A stretch of 64,000 nucleotides of DNA from the NCBI GenBank assembly GCA_045579085.1, contig JAZNLO010000026.1:35822-99821 (forward strand), written 5' to 3'. The notes beneath the pieces are model-generated. The model was not told where the DNA came from. It saw only the letters and a program-made list of their open reading frames with translations, and did no database searches. This DNA comes from RGIG2206 sp045579085. GTDB taxonomy: Bacteria > Bacillota > Clostridia > Oscillospirales > Acutalibacteraceae. How positions within the stretch are numbered: the first letter of the stretch is position 1; each line of letters opens with the position of its first letter. Below are positions 42,798-51,311 of the stretch, piece by piece. Position numbers and translations under genes: made by a program.

Positions 42798-43709
42798 CTA
42801 AATATCACCGTTTATAGCACTAATCTTTTTCTTTTCAATCTCTCTGCGTGCACGTGCTTCGTTTGCCTCTGTTGTGGCGATGACCCTTGCGGGATTGTAG
42901 AGCCACTGCATAACAACCTGTATCAGCATTGAAACAAGGTTTGAGCAAGCCCAATAGAAACCAACAGCACCCGGTACGCTGAACGCAATCCAGAGTGAAA
43001 CGAAAGGCATCAAAAGCATCATTCCGCCCATAGAGGGAGCTTCAGGATTGTTGAGCTTCTGCATTTTTGTTGAAATGAGTGATGAAAGCATCGCTGTTGC
43101 AAAGGAGAGCACAGGAATAAGCCAGACAAGCTGAGCCTGACTGAAATTCCAGGTGAATTCAGGTGTTTCGGTAAGGTTAATACCGAAGAAATCAAAGTTG
43201 ATATTGCATCTGAGTGCCTCAAACTTTGCATCAATACCAACAAGCTCGTCCATACGGCTGAGCAAGGAGAGCTCGGGCGCTCTGACTTTTGTTGCATCAA
43301 TACCGAGCGCCTTTACTGCCTGCTCGATAAGGCCGGTATTAGCGTGAGCAAGGTATGTCAGCGGACTGAGGACAGCGTAATAAATTCCAAAGAAAAACGG
43401 CAAACGGAGCAAAAGCAGTAAGCATCCTGAGAACGGACTTGAGCCTGATTCTTGATAGAGCTTGCCCATTTCTTCCTGATACTTTACTTTGTCGTCAGCG
43501 TATTTTTCCTTGAGTTTTTCAAGCTTATATTTAATTCTTGCCTGTTTAGCGGCAGATTTTTGCTGCTTTATGTTTATTGGGCTGAAGATGATATTTATAA
43601 ACAGAGTGAATAAAAATATCGCCAGCGCGTAGTTGTTGCCAAAGAGTTCGCAAAAAAAGTTGATAACGTAACCCATATATTTGGCGAGGAAAGAGTTAAG
43701 ACCGCTCAT
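42798..43709 (-). CDS. yidC: Membrane protein insertase YidC (Oxa1 family)
   Basis: A 303-residue insertase with about five helices: an N-terminal helix, the helix ending SPINIKQQKSAAKQARIKYKLEKLKEKY (cytosolic coiled hairpin), then SGCLLLLLRLPFFFGIYYAV and two more. There is no lipobox, unlike SpoIIIJ. The conserved groove arginine (pattern VRxxxxP in E. coli, R/K in most Firmicutes) is replaced: the segment reads FTLFINIIFSPINIKQQ. GGAGGAAATTCTA before the ATG at 43709 decides the start. It overlaps the end of yidD by 14 bases. Confidence 0.93.
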   Translation of the reverse strand: MSGLNSFLAKYMGYVINFFCELFGNNYALAIFLFTLFINIIFSPINIKQQKSAAKQARIKYKLEKLKEKYADDKVKYQEEMGKLYQESGSSPFSGCLLLLLRLPFFFGIYYAVLSPLTYLAHANTGLIEQAVKALGIDATKVRAPELSLLSRMDELVGIDAKFEALRCNINFDFFGINLTETPEFTWNFSQAQLVWLIPVLSFATAMLSSLISTKMQKLNNPEAPSMGGMMLLMPFVSLWIAFSVPGAVGFYWACSNLVSMLIQVVMQWLYNPARVIATTEANEARARREIEKKKISAINGDI

Positions 43710-43950
43710 TAGAATTTCCTCCGTTTTTAAATCTGTCCGGCAAGGGAACGGGGTCATAACCGCCCTTGCACAGTGGATTGCAGCGCAAAATACGTTTAAG
43801 CGCCATAAAGCCGCCCTTTAGAGCGCCGTAGGTTTCGATTGCCTCTACGGCATAAGCTGAGCAGGACGGTACAAAGCGGCAGCAGGGCGATTTCATCGGC
43901 GAAATGCAAGCCTGATACCAACGTATAAGCTTTAAAACAAGCCTTTTCAT
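43696..43950 (-). CDS. yidD: Membrane protein insertion efficiency factor YidD
   Basis: An 84-residue YidD, starting KRLVLKLIRWYQACISPMKSP with the family cysteines in CCRFVPSCSAYAVEAIETYG and CNPLCKGGYDPVP. It is a small amphipathic membrane-associated protein that assists insertion. It lies between rnpA and yidC and overlaps yidC, indicating coupling. Confidence 0.94.
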   Translation of the reverse strand: MKRLVLKLIRWYQACISPMKSPCCRFVPSCSAYAVEAIETYGALKGGFMALKRILRCNPLCKGGYDPVPLPDRFKNGGNSNERS

Positions 43951-43954
43951 AGCG

Positions 43955-44296
43955 TTAATCCTTATGCTCGGTTAAGATACCGGCAGCAGCCAGATGCGAC
44001 TGCATAATGCGGCAAATCTCGGTGCTTTTCATAGTGGGAGTGCGGGAGCGGGCAACGAAGACAATGTCTACTGTGGCAGACTTGTCTACAGGTAGGCTGC
44101 TGAAAGCAGCACGTATAACCCTGCGTGCTCTGCTGCGAGTGACAGCGTTGCCGATTTTTTTGCCAGTGGTAATGCCGATTCGCACATTGCCGGAGCGCTT
44201 TTTCACGATATAAGTGACAAGACCGGGAGCGGAATAACACTTGCCCCTTGAATAAGCGCGGCGAAACTCCCAATTCTGCTTAAGAGTATCGGTCAT
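43955..44296 (-). CDS. rnpA: Ribonuclease P protein component
   Basis: A 113-residue RnpA that assists the RNase P RNA in tRNA 5' maturation. The basic signature is IGITTGKKIGNAVTRSRARRVIRAAF, with the central cleft residue NWEFRRAYSRGKCY near the N-terminus. The open frame continues upstream to 44455, but GGAGGTGTGAC before the ATG at 44296 gives the normal length. It is the second gene after rpmH, with a 254-base spacer holding two hairpins. Confidence 0.94.
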   Translation of the reverse strand: MTDTLKQNWEFRRAYSRGKCYSAPGLVTYIVKKRSGNVRIGITTGKKIGNAVTRSRARRVIRAAFSSLPVDKSATVDIVFVARSRTPTMKSTEICRIMQSHLAAAGILTEHKD

Positions 44297-44403
44297 GTCA
44301 CACCTCCGAAAATGTGTCATTAAAAACAAAGGCCACAATGGCGCCCACGCCCAACAGGGCAGCATTTCCTTAAAAAGCAAAATTTTTGCGTCACAATGCG
44401 TTA

Positions 44404-44440
44404 AAATCACTCGATACGCATCAGCGTTATCGGGTGATTT
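44404..44440 (-). terminator. Hairpin in the rpmH-rnpA spacer
   Basis: AAAATCAC-CGATA and TATCG-GTGATTTT form a long stem with inner CGC/GCG pairs. On the minus strand it ends in TTTT, so it may partly terminate rpmH transcription before rnpA. Confidence 0.5.
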
Positions 44441-44492
44441 TGCCTTTTTTGCCACTAAAAATTTTCATGTTAAGGTGCTTTGCAGTTTCAAA

Positions 44493-44516
44493 GGAAGTGT
44501 AGAAACAAACACTTCC
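44493..44516 (-). terminator. Second hairpin in the rpmH-rnpA spacer
   Basis: GGAAGTGT (44493-44500) pairs perfectly with ACACTTCC (44509-44516), about 35 bases after rpmH. There is no long T-run, so it may be a processing or stabilising hairpin. Confidence 0.4.
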
Positions 44517-44550
44517 CTATTGGGCCTGGACGCTGGTGGCCTGATTGTTT

Positions 44551-44685
44551 TTAGTAAGACAGGCGCTTTCTGCCCTTTGCTCTGCGGCGAGCAAGCACCT
44601 TTCTGCCGTTAGCATCAGCCATTCTCTTGCGGAAACCGTGTTCCTTTTTGCGATGAAGCTTTTTGGGTTGGTAGGTTCTTAACAT
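44551..44685 (-). CDS. rpmH: Ribosomal protein L34
   Basis: A 44-residue highly basic L34: starts MLRTYQPKKLHRKKEHGF, then RKRMADANGRKVL, and ends KGRKRLSY. It is a component of the large ribosomal subunit. GGAGGGGTATAA precedes the ATG. It is the first gene of the rpmH-rnpA-yidD-yidC-jag run, behind a strong promoter. Confidence 0.97.
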   Translation of the reverse strand: MLRTYQPKKLHRKKEHGFRKRMADANGRKVLARRRAKGRKRLSY

Positions 44686-44795
44686 TTATACCCCTCCGTT
44701 CCTTTGATATCTCTATATCTCGGGTAAAACCGAAAACATATTTATACTGCGCAAGTCAGCGCAGACAGAACTAAAACATAGCCCTGCAAGGATAA

Positions 44796-44825
44796 ATTAT
44801 ATAATATTTCAGGTGGTTATGTCAA
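44796..44825 (-). promoter_or_regulatory. SigA promoter of rpmH
   Basis: On the minus strand TTGACA (44825-44820), an 18-base spacer and a perfect TATAAT (44801-44796). Confidence 0.85.
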
Positions 44826-44860
44826 CAAAAATTTTAACTTTAACAGCACTTTTTCCCAAG

Positions 44861-44893
44861 CTTTCAACAACGTGCTCTACAAATTGTTGAAAG
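44861..44893. repeat. Inverted repeat upstream of the rpmH promoter
   Basis: CTTTCAACAA (44861-44870) and TTGTTGAAAG (44884-44893) form a perfect 10-bp inverted repeat with a 13-base spacer. The 9-mer TTTCAACAA also occurs (reverse) in the dnaA-dnaN spacer. It may be a protein-binding site, possibly a DnaA-box variant. Confidence 0.5.
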
Positions 44894-44941
44894 TTCTGCG
44901 CCAACCCCATTTAAACCGCAATATATCGTGGTAAAAATTTT

Positions 44942-45913
44942 TCAGCGCCGCACCATTTTACAGTCGGAATAGTAATGACTGAGGATTTCAATGAATGTTG
45001 CGCCGCATTTTGCCATATAGTTTGCGCCGTATTGACTCATTCCCACTCCGTGCCCGTAGCCTTTCACCTGAAAAGTGAAGGTGTTGTCTGCGTATGATGG
45101 CGTAAAACAGGCGCTTCTTAAGCCTAAAAGCGTGCGGACACGCTCGCCTGTAAGCGTCTGAGCGCCGATTTTCACAGCCGTTACAGTTGAGGAATCTGAA
45201 TAACTAATCTCGCCAAGCCAGCCTGACGGGTCGCCTGTGAGCTGTACGTCGGGTTTCAAAAGCGAGGCAAATTCTTCGGCGGAAAAGGTGCGGTTTGAGA
45301 GGTAGTTTGGCGAGAGCAGGTCGCCCACGCTCTCAACGGGCTTAAGATAGCTGATATCCTCGCCCCACATTATTTTGGCGGATTCGGTGCGACCGGCTGA
45401 AACAGCGTGATAGGCAGACAGTATCGGATTGCCGCTTGAATCGGTTAGCACGTAGCCCAACGCTGACGAAAGAGCTGCGTCAATGTTTTTGCAGTAGGAG
45501 TCGTAGTAAGCGCCCCACTTGGCTTTTGCATCCTTGCGAGAGAGAAACGCTTGGTCTAACGAGGGGTCATCGGTTATGTCGTAGTCCTCTTTTTTGTTCT
45601 CGTTTTTGCGAAAAAGCGCAAAGGTATAGGCGGCAACAGTCTGCGCTTTAAGGGCTTCGGGTTCGTATCCGCCGCCGGTTTCAGCGGCTACAACGCCGAA
45701 AATATAGTCCTCGCGTGACATTTTAACAATCTTATCTTGTTCGCTTAGATACACTCTAAAGTATTCGCCGTTTTTGCTTGGTTTGACCGATTCTATCACA
45801 GCGTTATCGCCGCTTGGCGCAGGCTTGAGCGCCACGCAAGGCAATAGAGAGGCGATTAACAAAAACACGGTTGAGAGTGCGATATATATTTTTTTAACGC
45901 TTATTATACCCAT
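44942..45913 (-). CDS. spoIID: SpoIID-like lytic transglycosylase
   Basis: A 323-residue exported protein. A signal anchor (about 8-28, IYIALSTVFLLIASLLPCVA) is followed by the SpoIID domain: the catalytic glutamate lies in GVVAAETGGGYEPEALKAQTVAAYT near residue 78, and the C-terminal motif is GYGHGVGMSQYGANYMAKCG. SpoIID cleaves denuded glycan strands during engulfment in sporulation. The position next to rpmH is not the Bacillus one (spoIID near murA), so it could be a paralogue. GGAGG lies about 12 bases before the ATG. It diverges from citrate synthase. Confidence 0.9.
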   Translation of the reverse strand: MGIISVKKIYIALSTVFLLIASLLPCVALKPAPSGDNAVIESVKPSKNGEYFRVYLSEQDKIVKMSREDYIFGVVAAETGGGYEPEALKAQTVAAYTFALFRKNENKKEDYDITDDPSLDQAFLSRKDAKAKWGAYYDSYCKNIDAALSSALGYVLTDSSGNPILSAYHAVSAGRTESAKIMWGEDISYLKPVESVGDLLSPNYLSNRTFSAEEFASLLKPDVQLTGDPSGWLGEISYSDSSTVTAVKIGAQTLTGERVRTLLGLRSACFTPSYADNTFTFQVKGYGHGVGMSQYGANYMAKCGATFIEILSHYYSDCKMVRR

Positions 45914-45930
45914 TAAAATACACGACCTCC

Positions 45931-45959
45931 TTGACTTAGACGGGTTGATGATGTAAAAT
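45931..45959 (+). promoter_or_regulatory. SigA promoter of citrate synthase gene
   Basis: TTGACT (45931-45936), a 17-base spacer and TAAAAT (45954-45959). It overlaps the upstream side of the divergent SpoIID-like gene. Confidence 0.75.
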
Positions 45960-46021
45960 AATAGTTCAATGTATAATATATGTATAGTAAACTTACGACC
46001 GATGGTAGAAAGGAGATAAAA

Positions 46022-47371
46022 ATGGATATTTCATATGACGTCTTGTCCAGTTTATGCCACGAGTTTAACGAATATAACTATATTGACCCCAAAAACTTTG
46101 AGAAGTACCACGTAAAACGCGGTTTGCGAAACGAAGATGGCACAGGAGTTATGGCAGGTCTTACCCGTGTGTGCAGTGTAAGAGGCTACGTTGTTGACGA
46201 CGGTGAGCGTATCGCTGTGCCCGGTCAGCTTAATTACAGGGGTATTGATATTGCCGATATAATTGATGGCTGCAACAATGAGGACCGCTTTGGCTACGAG
46301 GAGGTTGTGTGGCTGTTGCTTTTCGGCACTCTGCCCGACGAAAATAAGCTTAAGTGGTTCAGGCAGGTGCTCGGCGAAGCCAGAGAGTTGCCTACTTATT
46401 TTGCTGAGGATATGATTATAAAAGCGCCGTCAAGAAATGTTATGAACAAGATTGCGCGTTCGGTGCTTGCCTTATATTCTTATGACGAAAATCCTGACGA
46501 TACCTCAGTGGAGAACGTTTTGCGTCAGTCTATTGAGTTGATTGCCCGCTTGCCTGTTATTATGAGCTATGCATATCAGGTAAAGCGTCGCCATTTTGAC
46601 GGAAAGAGCATGGTTTTGCATCCTATTAACCCGTCACATTCGTTGGCTGAAACGATTCTCTCCGCCATTCGCCCCGACCGTTCATATACAAAAGAGGAGG
46701 CAATTATCCTTGACCGTTGCCTTATGCTTCACGCTGACCACGGCGGCGGAAACAACTCCACCTTTACTGCACGTGTGCTTTCAAGCACTGGCACAGATAC
46801 ATATTCCACGATAGCGGCTGCGGTTGGCTCGTTGAAGGGACCGCGTCACGGCGGCGCCAACATAAAGGTGCTCGAGATGGCTGACGACATTGAAAATAAC
46901 GTTGCCGATACAAGCAACGATGCTGAGGTTAAAGCGTATCTTGAGAAGATTTTGCGCGGCGAGGCGTTCGACGGACTCAAGCTTATATACGGTATGGGTC
47001 ACGCTGTATATACAATCAGCGACCCGAGAGCCGTGTTAATCAAGGATATGGCACGTAAAATGTGCACAACCGATAAGCTCAAGAAGCGTTTTGAGCTTTT
47101 AGATGCCATTGAAAGACTCACACCTGAGATTTTAGCTGAGAAGAAGGGCATAGAAAAGAAAATCTGCGCTAACGTAGACCTCTATTCAGGGCTGTTGTAT
47201 ACAGCATTAAAAATACCGCCTGAGTTGTTCACTCCGCTGTTTGCGGTATCAAGAATAACAGGCTGGTGCGCTCACAGAATCGAGGAAATCAACACATCTT
47301 CACGCATTATGCGTCCTGCATACAAGGCAGTATGGGAAAGACAGCCCTATATTCCGCTTAACAAAAGATAA
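46022..47371 (+). CDS. gltA: Citrate synthase
   Basis: A 449-residue Si-type citrate synthase condensing acetyl-CoA and oxaloacetate. Catalytic histidines lie in LMLHADHGGGNNSTF and GMGHAVYTISDPRA. RHGGAN and the C-terminal RIMRPAYKAVWE match the family. In an anaerobe it probably feeds 2-oxoglutarate and glutamate synthesis. GAAAGGAGATAAAA precedes the ATG at 46022, better than the upstream in-frame ATG at 45980. Confidence 0.94.
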   Translation: MDISYDVLSSLCHEFNEYNYIDPKNFEKYHVKRGLRNEDGTGVMAGLTRVCSVRGYVVDDGERIAVPGQLNYRGIDIADIIDGCNNEDRFGYEEVVWLLLFGTLPDENKLKWFRQVLGEARELPTYFAEDMIIKAPSRNVMNKIARSVLALYSYDENPDDTSVENVLRQSIELIARLPVIMSYAYQVKRRHFDGKSMVLHPINPSHSLAETILSAIRPDRSYTKEEAIILDRCLMLHADHGGGNNSTFTARVLSSTGTDTYSTIAAAVGSLKGPRHGGANIKVLEMADDIENNVADTSNDAEVKAYLEKILRGEAFDGLKLIYGMGHAVYTISDPRAVLIKDMARKMCTTDKLKKRFELLDAIERLTPEILAEKKGIEKKICANVDLYSGLLYTALKIPPELFTPLFAVSRITGWCAHRIEEINTSSRIMRPAYKAVWERQPYIPLNKR

Positions 47372-47386
47372 GGAGATGGCTTTTAA

Positions 47387-48169
47387 ATGAAGCGTTTATC
47401 AACATTTGCGCTTTTTTATATAGGAATGGCTGCGCTTCTTGTCGCCCGTACGCTGCAAAGATTTTATATGATTGAAACGGGCACAGGCTTTTTTAAAGAT
47501 GGCTTTGCTCAGTCGGGTTCGCTGATTACGGCGGTGTCGGTTTTGTTTGCGGTGGTGCTTATGCTTATGATGAGGCTTTCAGTGCCTAATGAGGTTAAGC
47601 GCCCTGATAAGTCAAAGACGTTGGCTGTTGGTGCGTTTTGCGCTGCGGCAGGGTTGTTTGTTTCAGCTGTTATGAGCGTGCTGTCGTCAAAGGCTAAGGG
47701 CAACACGGTTATTGCGTTGCTCGCTGTTGCGTTTGCGATTGCTATGGTTTTGAACGGTATGTCGCTTAGAAAGGGTGCAGAGCTTCACTCTGCTGTGTCG
47801 CTGATTGGAATTGCTTACTGTCTTATTCGGTTGATAATCGGCTTTACAGGCTATCTGTCTGAGGTTACTGTTGCGGATTCCGTATTTGATATATTTACGA
47901 TGTGTATGCTCTTGCTGTTTTTTACTGCAGATTCAAAGGTTGCTTACAAAATCAAAACAGAGCGGCTACCTGCGTCGTTTTTCGGGGCAGGCTTGGCGGC
48001 AAGCCTGTTTTGCGTGCTTGAGGTGGTGCCTGTGGTGATGGCGCTTGTTATGGGCGTGAAGCTGCACGGCGCATCTGCTCCCGATTTTGCGTATGCCGGC
48101 TTAGCGTTGTACATTCTCGCAGATGTATATGTAAGCTGGATGTCGTCAGAGCAAAAAGCCGAATCTTAG
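47387..48169 (+). CDS. Polytopic membrane protein, unknown function
   Basis: A 260-residue protein with about eight hydrophobic helices and short loops. No family recognised. A basic N-terminus (KRLSTFALFYIGMAALLVAR) is followed by helices near 40-60, 75-97, 102-122, 130-150, 160-180, 195-222 and 230-250. ATAAGGAGATGG precedes the ATG, 15 bases after citrate synthase, so it is probably cotranscribed. Third codon positions are strongly G/T-rich, as expected for a leading-strand gene. Confidence 0.7.
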   Translation: MKRLSTFALFYIGMAALLVARTLQRFYMIETGTGFFKDGFAQSGSLITAVSVLFAVVLMLMMRLSVPNEVKRPDKSKTLAVGAFCAAAGLFVSAVMSVLSSKAKGNTVIALLAVAFAIAMVLNGMSLRKGAELHSAVSLIGIAYCLIRLIIGFTGYLSEVTVADSVFDIFTMCMLLLFFTADSKVAYKIKTERLPASFFGAGLAASLFCVLEVVPVVMALVMGVKLHGASAPDFAYAGLALYILADVYVSWMSSEQKAES

Positions 48170-48222
48170 TTTGATGCAGAACATAATATAAAATTAATAC
48201 TTACAGATTTGGAGAGAAAGAG

Positions 48223-49245
48223 TTGGACCAGATACTGTTGTTTTTCAATGAGAACATAGTTGGCATACTTATAATGTTTGTGCTTGGCGTTTTCTTTATC
48301 GTAAAGGGCGGTGACTTGTTTGTAGACGCTGCCTCGTGGTTGGCAGAGGTTTCGGGAATCCCGAAGTTCATCATCGGCGCAACCGTTGTCAGCCTTGCTA
48401 CAACGTTGCCTGAGCTGTTGACTTCGGTGTTCGCAACCATTGACGGACAGCTTGAAATAGCTATTGGTAATGCCGTTGGCTCAGTAACCGCAAACATTGG
48501 CTTGATTATGGGCATCTCTCTGCTTTGTATGCCGTCTGAGATTAAGCGCAGACAGTTTGCTCCGCAAGCGTTGATGATGGCTTTTGCGGCGGCAATCTTA
48601 TGTATCGCGGCGCCGACAGGCTCGGTTGGTGTAGTGGTGAGCGTGATTTTGCTCGCCGTTTTTGCTGTGTTTATGTGGCGAAATGTTTCGAGCGCAATCG
48701 CAGACAGAGAAGAAGCAACGGTTGAGTTGGCAGACACTAAGCCCTCAGGCAAGGTGATTTTTGTTAACATTGCAAAGTTTGTTTTGGGCGCAGCTGGAAT
48801 TGTATTGGGCGCGGATATGCTCGTTGAGTACGGTACGCTGATTGCTGAAATAAGCGGTATCCCTGAGAATATAATTGCGATTACGCTTGTTGCTATAGGC
48901 ACATCGCTGCCGGAGCTTGTTACCACAATCACCGCTATTGTTAAGAAGCAAGCCTCGCTCTCGGTGGGTAATATAATCGGAGCCAATATATTCGACTTAA
49001 CGTTGATTTTGCCGATTTGCTCGTTCGTGTCGGGCGGCAAGCTCACTGTTGCACAGCCACAGTACGCGGCTAACTGGACTGAGGTTTTCTCGGCCGGTTT
49101 GGATTTCCCTGTTTGCCTCGCTGTTGGACTGATAGCAATTGTGCCACCGATTATCACTAAGAAGTTTTACCGTTGGCAAGGCGTGCTGCTGATATTGGTT
49201 TACATTGTTTATATAATTTCCACCTGTATGCTACAGGGAGTGTAA
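48223..49245 (+). CDS. Calcium/sodium antiporter (CaCA family, YrbG-like)
   Basis: A 340-residue exchanger with about ten helices in two inverted halves. The alpha repeats are VVSLATTLPELLTSVFA (near residue 55) and LVAIGTSLPELVTTITA (near residue 230), with GNAVGSVTANIGLI and GNIIGANIFDLTLI completing the ion sites. It exchanges Ca2+ for Na+ or another cation. The start is TTG at 48223, preceded by GGAGAGAAAGAG. It lies in a run of plus-strand membrane genes. Confidence 0.93.
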   Translation: MDQILLFFNENIVGILIMFVLGVFFIVKGGDLFVDAASWLAEVSGIPKFIIGATVVSLATTLPELLTSVFATIDGQLEIAIGNAVGSVTANIGLIMGISLLCMPSEIKRRQFAPQALMMAFAAAILCIAAPTGSVGVVVSVILLAVFAVFMWRNVSSAIADREEATVELADTKPSGKVIFVNIAKFVLGAAGIVLGADMLVEYGTLIAEISGIPENIIAITLVAIGTSLPELVTTITAIVKKQASLSVGNIIGANIFDLTLILPICSFVSGGKLTVAQPQYAANWTEVFSAGLDFPVCLAVGLIAIVPPIITKKFYRWQGVLLILVYIVYIISTCMLQGV

Positions 49246-49272
49246 GAGCTAATATAACAAAGGAGAGAAAGT

Positions 49273-50265
49273 ATGTTGTTTAGTATAATTGTTCCTGTAT
49301 ACAACGTTAAACCGTATTTACAGCAGTGCTTAGACAGCATCTTGTCGCAGACATACAAAAATTTTGAAGTGATTGTTGTAGATGATGGTTCAACAGATGG
49401 GTCTTCAGATATTTGTGATGAATATTTAGTTGATGAAAGAGTGCGTGTAATTCACAAGCAGAACGGAGGCCTGGTTTCCGCTCGAAAGGCAGGAATTAAG
49501 GAAGTGAGCGGTGATTATGTTTGTTTTGTTGACTCTGACGACTATATTGCTTTGGATTTTTTAGAAAATTTTGCAGCAATAATTGAACAGTACTCTCCTG
49601 AGATTGTTGCAATAAATTGCACCAAATTCAACGGAGAAGAGCAGAAGGTATATAAGAACAAATGCGATGTTGGCTTATATGACGGTGACCTGCTGAATGA
49701 AATCAAATCAAGGCTGATTTATGATAAAGTGACCGGCGGCCTTAATTTGGGTGTAATATTGTATTCGTTGTGGAGCAAATGTTTTAAAGCTGATATCATT
49801 TCAAAAGCTTTAAGCACCGCCAGAGAGGATATCGTTTTGGGCGAGGATATGATGGTGTCGATGCCTTTGATTTATAATGCTGAGTCACTTTATGTAAGTG
49901 ATTATTGTGGTTATTATTATCGAAACAACGCGACCTCAATTGTAAACACCCACAGAAAAGGCAATTTTATTAAAACACGCCAATTGGTTTCTTTGTTAGA
50001 GGAGAAAATGCCCACACATAAAGAGCAGTTGAATTATTATATGATTAATATAATGAATGTTTATATTCTTTCTTCGGCAAGGAATGCAAAAACTTATAAA
50101 GAGTTTATAGATGATATAGGAGCGTCTTTTACAAACGAAGATTTTAATAGGGTAAAAAGCGTCAGAACGCCCAAAGCATCGATTAAAGCACGGCTTAGCT
50201 TGGCTTTTACGAAGAACAAATGGTGGCTTTTGTGGTGGCTATATGCAAAAACAGCGAAGAAATAG
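49273..50265 (+). CDS. GT2-family glycosyltransferase
   Basis: A 330-residue glycosyltransferase with a GT-A fold. It starts FSIIVPVYNVKPYLQQCLDS, has VVDDGSTDGS, and the metal-binding DSDD in CFVDSDDYI. A C-terminal basic amphipathic region (KARLSLAFTKNKWWLLWWLY) may attach to the membrane. It probably adds a sugar to a surface polysaccharide or teichoic acid. The sequence is more AT-rich than its neighbours. AAAGGAGAGAAAGT precedes the ATG. Confidence 0.9.
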   Translation: MLFSIIVPVYNVKPYLQQCLDSILSQTYKNFEVIVVDDGSTDGSSDICDEYLVDERVRVIHKQNGGLVSARKAGIKEVSGDYVCFVDSDDYIALDFLENFAAIIEQYSPEIVAINCTKFNGEEQKVYKNKCDVGLYDGDLLNEIKSRLIYDKVTGGLNLGVILYSLWSKCFKADIISKALSTAREDIVLGEDMMVSMPLIYNAESLYVSDYCGYYYRNNATSIVNTHRKGNFIKTRQLVSLLEEKMPTHKEQLNYYMINIMNVYILSSARNAKTYKEFIDDIGASFTNEDFNRVKSVRTPKASIKARLSLAFTKNKWWLLWWLYAKTAKK

Positions 50266-50287
50266 TAATTTTTAGAGGAGAGAAAGT

Positions 50288-51250
50288 ATGCAAAGCGAAA
50301 TCGTAGTAAGTGTGATTTGCAACGCATATAATCACGAACCGTATATTGCTCAATGTCTTGAATCGATGGTAATGCAAAAGACAAATTTTGCTTATGAGGT
50401 TTTGGTGCATGATGATGCGTCAACGGATAAAACTGCTGATATAATCAGAGAGTATGAGCAAAAATATCCTGATATTATAAAACCGATTTACCAAACGGAA
50501 AATCAATATTCTAAGGGTTCCGGAATGGTTGGAAAGATTCAGTTTTCAAGAGTAAAAGGACGATATATTGCGTTTTGTGAGGGTGATGACTATTGGACAG
50601 ACCCATTAAAACTGCAAAAGCAATTTGATGCTATGGAGGCACATCCTGAGGTCGATATTTGTGCGCATGCGGCAATAATGGTGAAGGCGGATACAGGTGC
50701 AAAAATATGTGATGTTGCCCCTAAGGACAGGGATACAATCATTAGCGCAGACGAGGTTATTCTTGGCGAGGGTGGATATGTAGCAACAAATTCGTTGTTT
50801 TATAGAACGGAGCTACGCAAACACACACCTGAGTTTAGAAAGATTTTAGCAATAGATTATTCTGTACAAATACACGGCTCGCTCAGGGGCGGAATGTTAT
50901 ATCTGGCGGATTGTATGTCTGTATATAGATATTTAACAGCAGGCTCTTGGACAGTAAGAACGACATTAAACAAAGAAAAGTTTTTAAGTTTTCAAGACCG
51001 CAAGCGTAAGATGTTGCTTCAGCTAAATATAGATACATACGGAAAATATAAAGACTCAATAGAAATGGCGTTGCTTGGGATAGATTTTGACAATTTGAGT
51101 CAACAAGGCAATCATAAAGAGTTGTTAACAAAAAAGTACAAAAGGTACTTTAACACTCTGTCGAAATCGCAGCGGTTAAAGATAAGGATAAAAGCTGCGT
51201 TTCCGTTTTTGTACAAGCTGAAAAGGCTTCTAAAATCCACTTCAAAATAA
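50288..51250 (+). CDS. GT2-family glycosyltransferase
   Basis: A 320-residue GT2 enzyme starting VVSVICNAYNHEPYIAQCLES, with HDDASTDKTADIIREY and the acidic motif EGDDYWTDPLKLQKQ. The C-terminus is basic and hydrophobic. Acceptor and donor are unknown. It follows the previous glycosyltransferase by 22 bases with the same leader GAGGAGAGAAAGT, is equally AT-rich, and the pair probably works on one glycan. Confidence 0.9.
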   Translation: MQSEIVVSVICNAYNHEPYIAQCLESMVMQKTNFAYEVLVHDDASTDKTADIIREYEQKYPDIIKPIYQTENQYSKGSGMVGKIQFSRVKGRYIAFCEGDDYWTDPLKLQKQFDAMEAHPEVDICAHAAIMVKADTGAKICDVAPKDRDTIISADEVILGEGGYVATNSLFYRTELRKHTPEFRKILAIDYSVQIHGSLRGGMLYLADCMSVYRYLTAGSWTVRTTLNKEKFLSFQDRKRKMLLQLNIDTYGKYKDSIEMALLGIDFDNLSQQGNHKELLTKKYKRYFNTLSKSQRLKIRIKAAFPFLYKLKRLLKSTSK

Positions 51251-51254
51251 AAAC

Positions 51255-51286
51255 AACCCCCTGCGTTCCAAAAAACGCAGGGGGTT
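51255..51286 (-). terminator. Terminator between glycosyltransferase and hexokinase
   Basis: AACCCCCTGCGTT (51255-51267) pairs perfectly with AACGCAGGGGGTT (51274-51286). The T-rich tail is on the minus strand, favouring the hexokinase gene, but the stem may also end the plus-strand transcript. Confidence 0.88.
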
Positions 51287-51311
51287 ACTTATATAACTCG
51301 ACTGAATATTT

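Noticed and set aside
44686..45980. oriC placed upstream of rpmH or at the SpoIID/citrate synthase divergence
   Set aside because: Gene strands switch here and an inverted repeat is present, but the third-position composition of parA and mnmG already looks lagging-strand. The switch therefore lies left of 35 kb.
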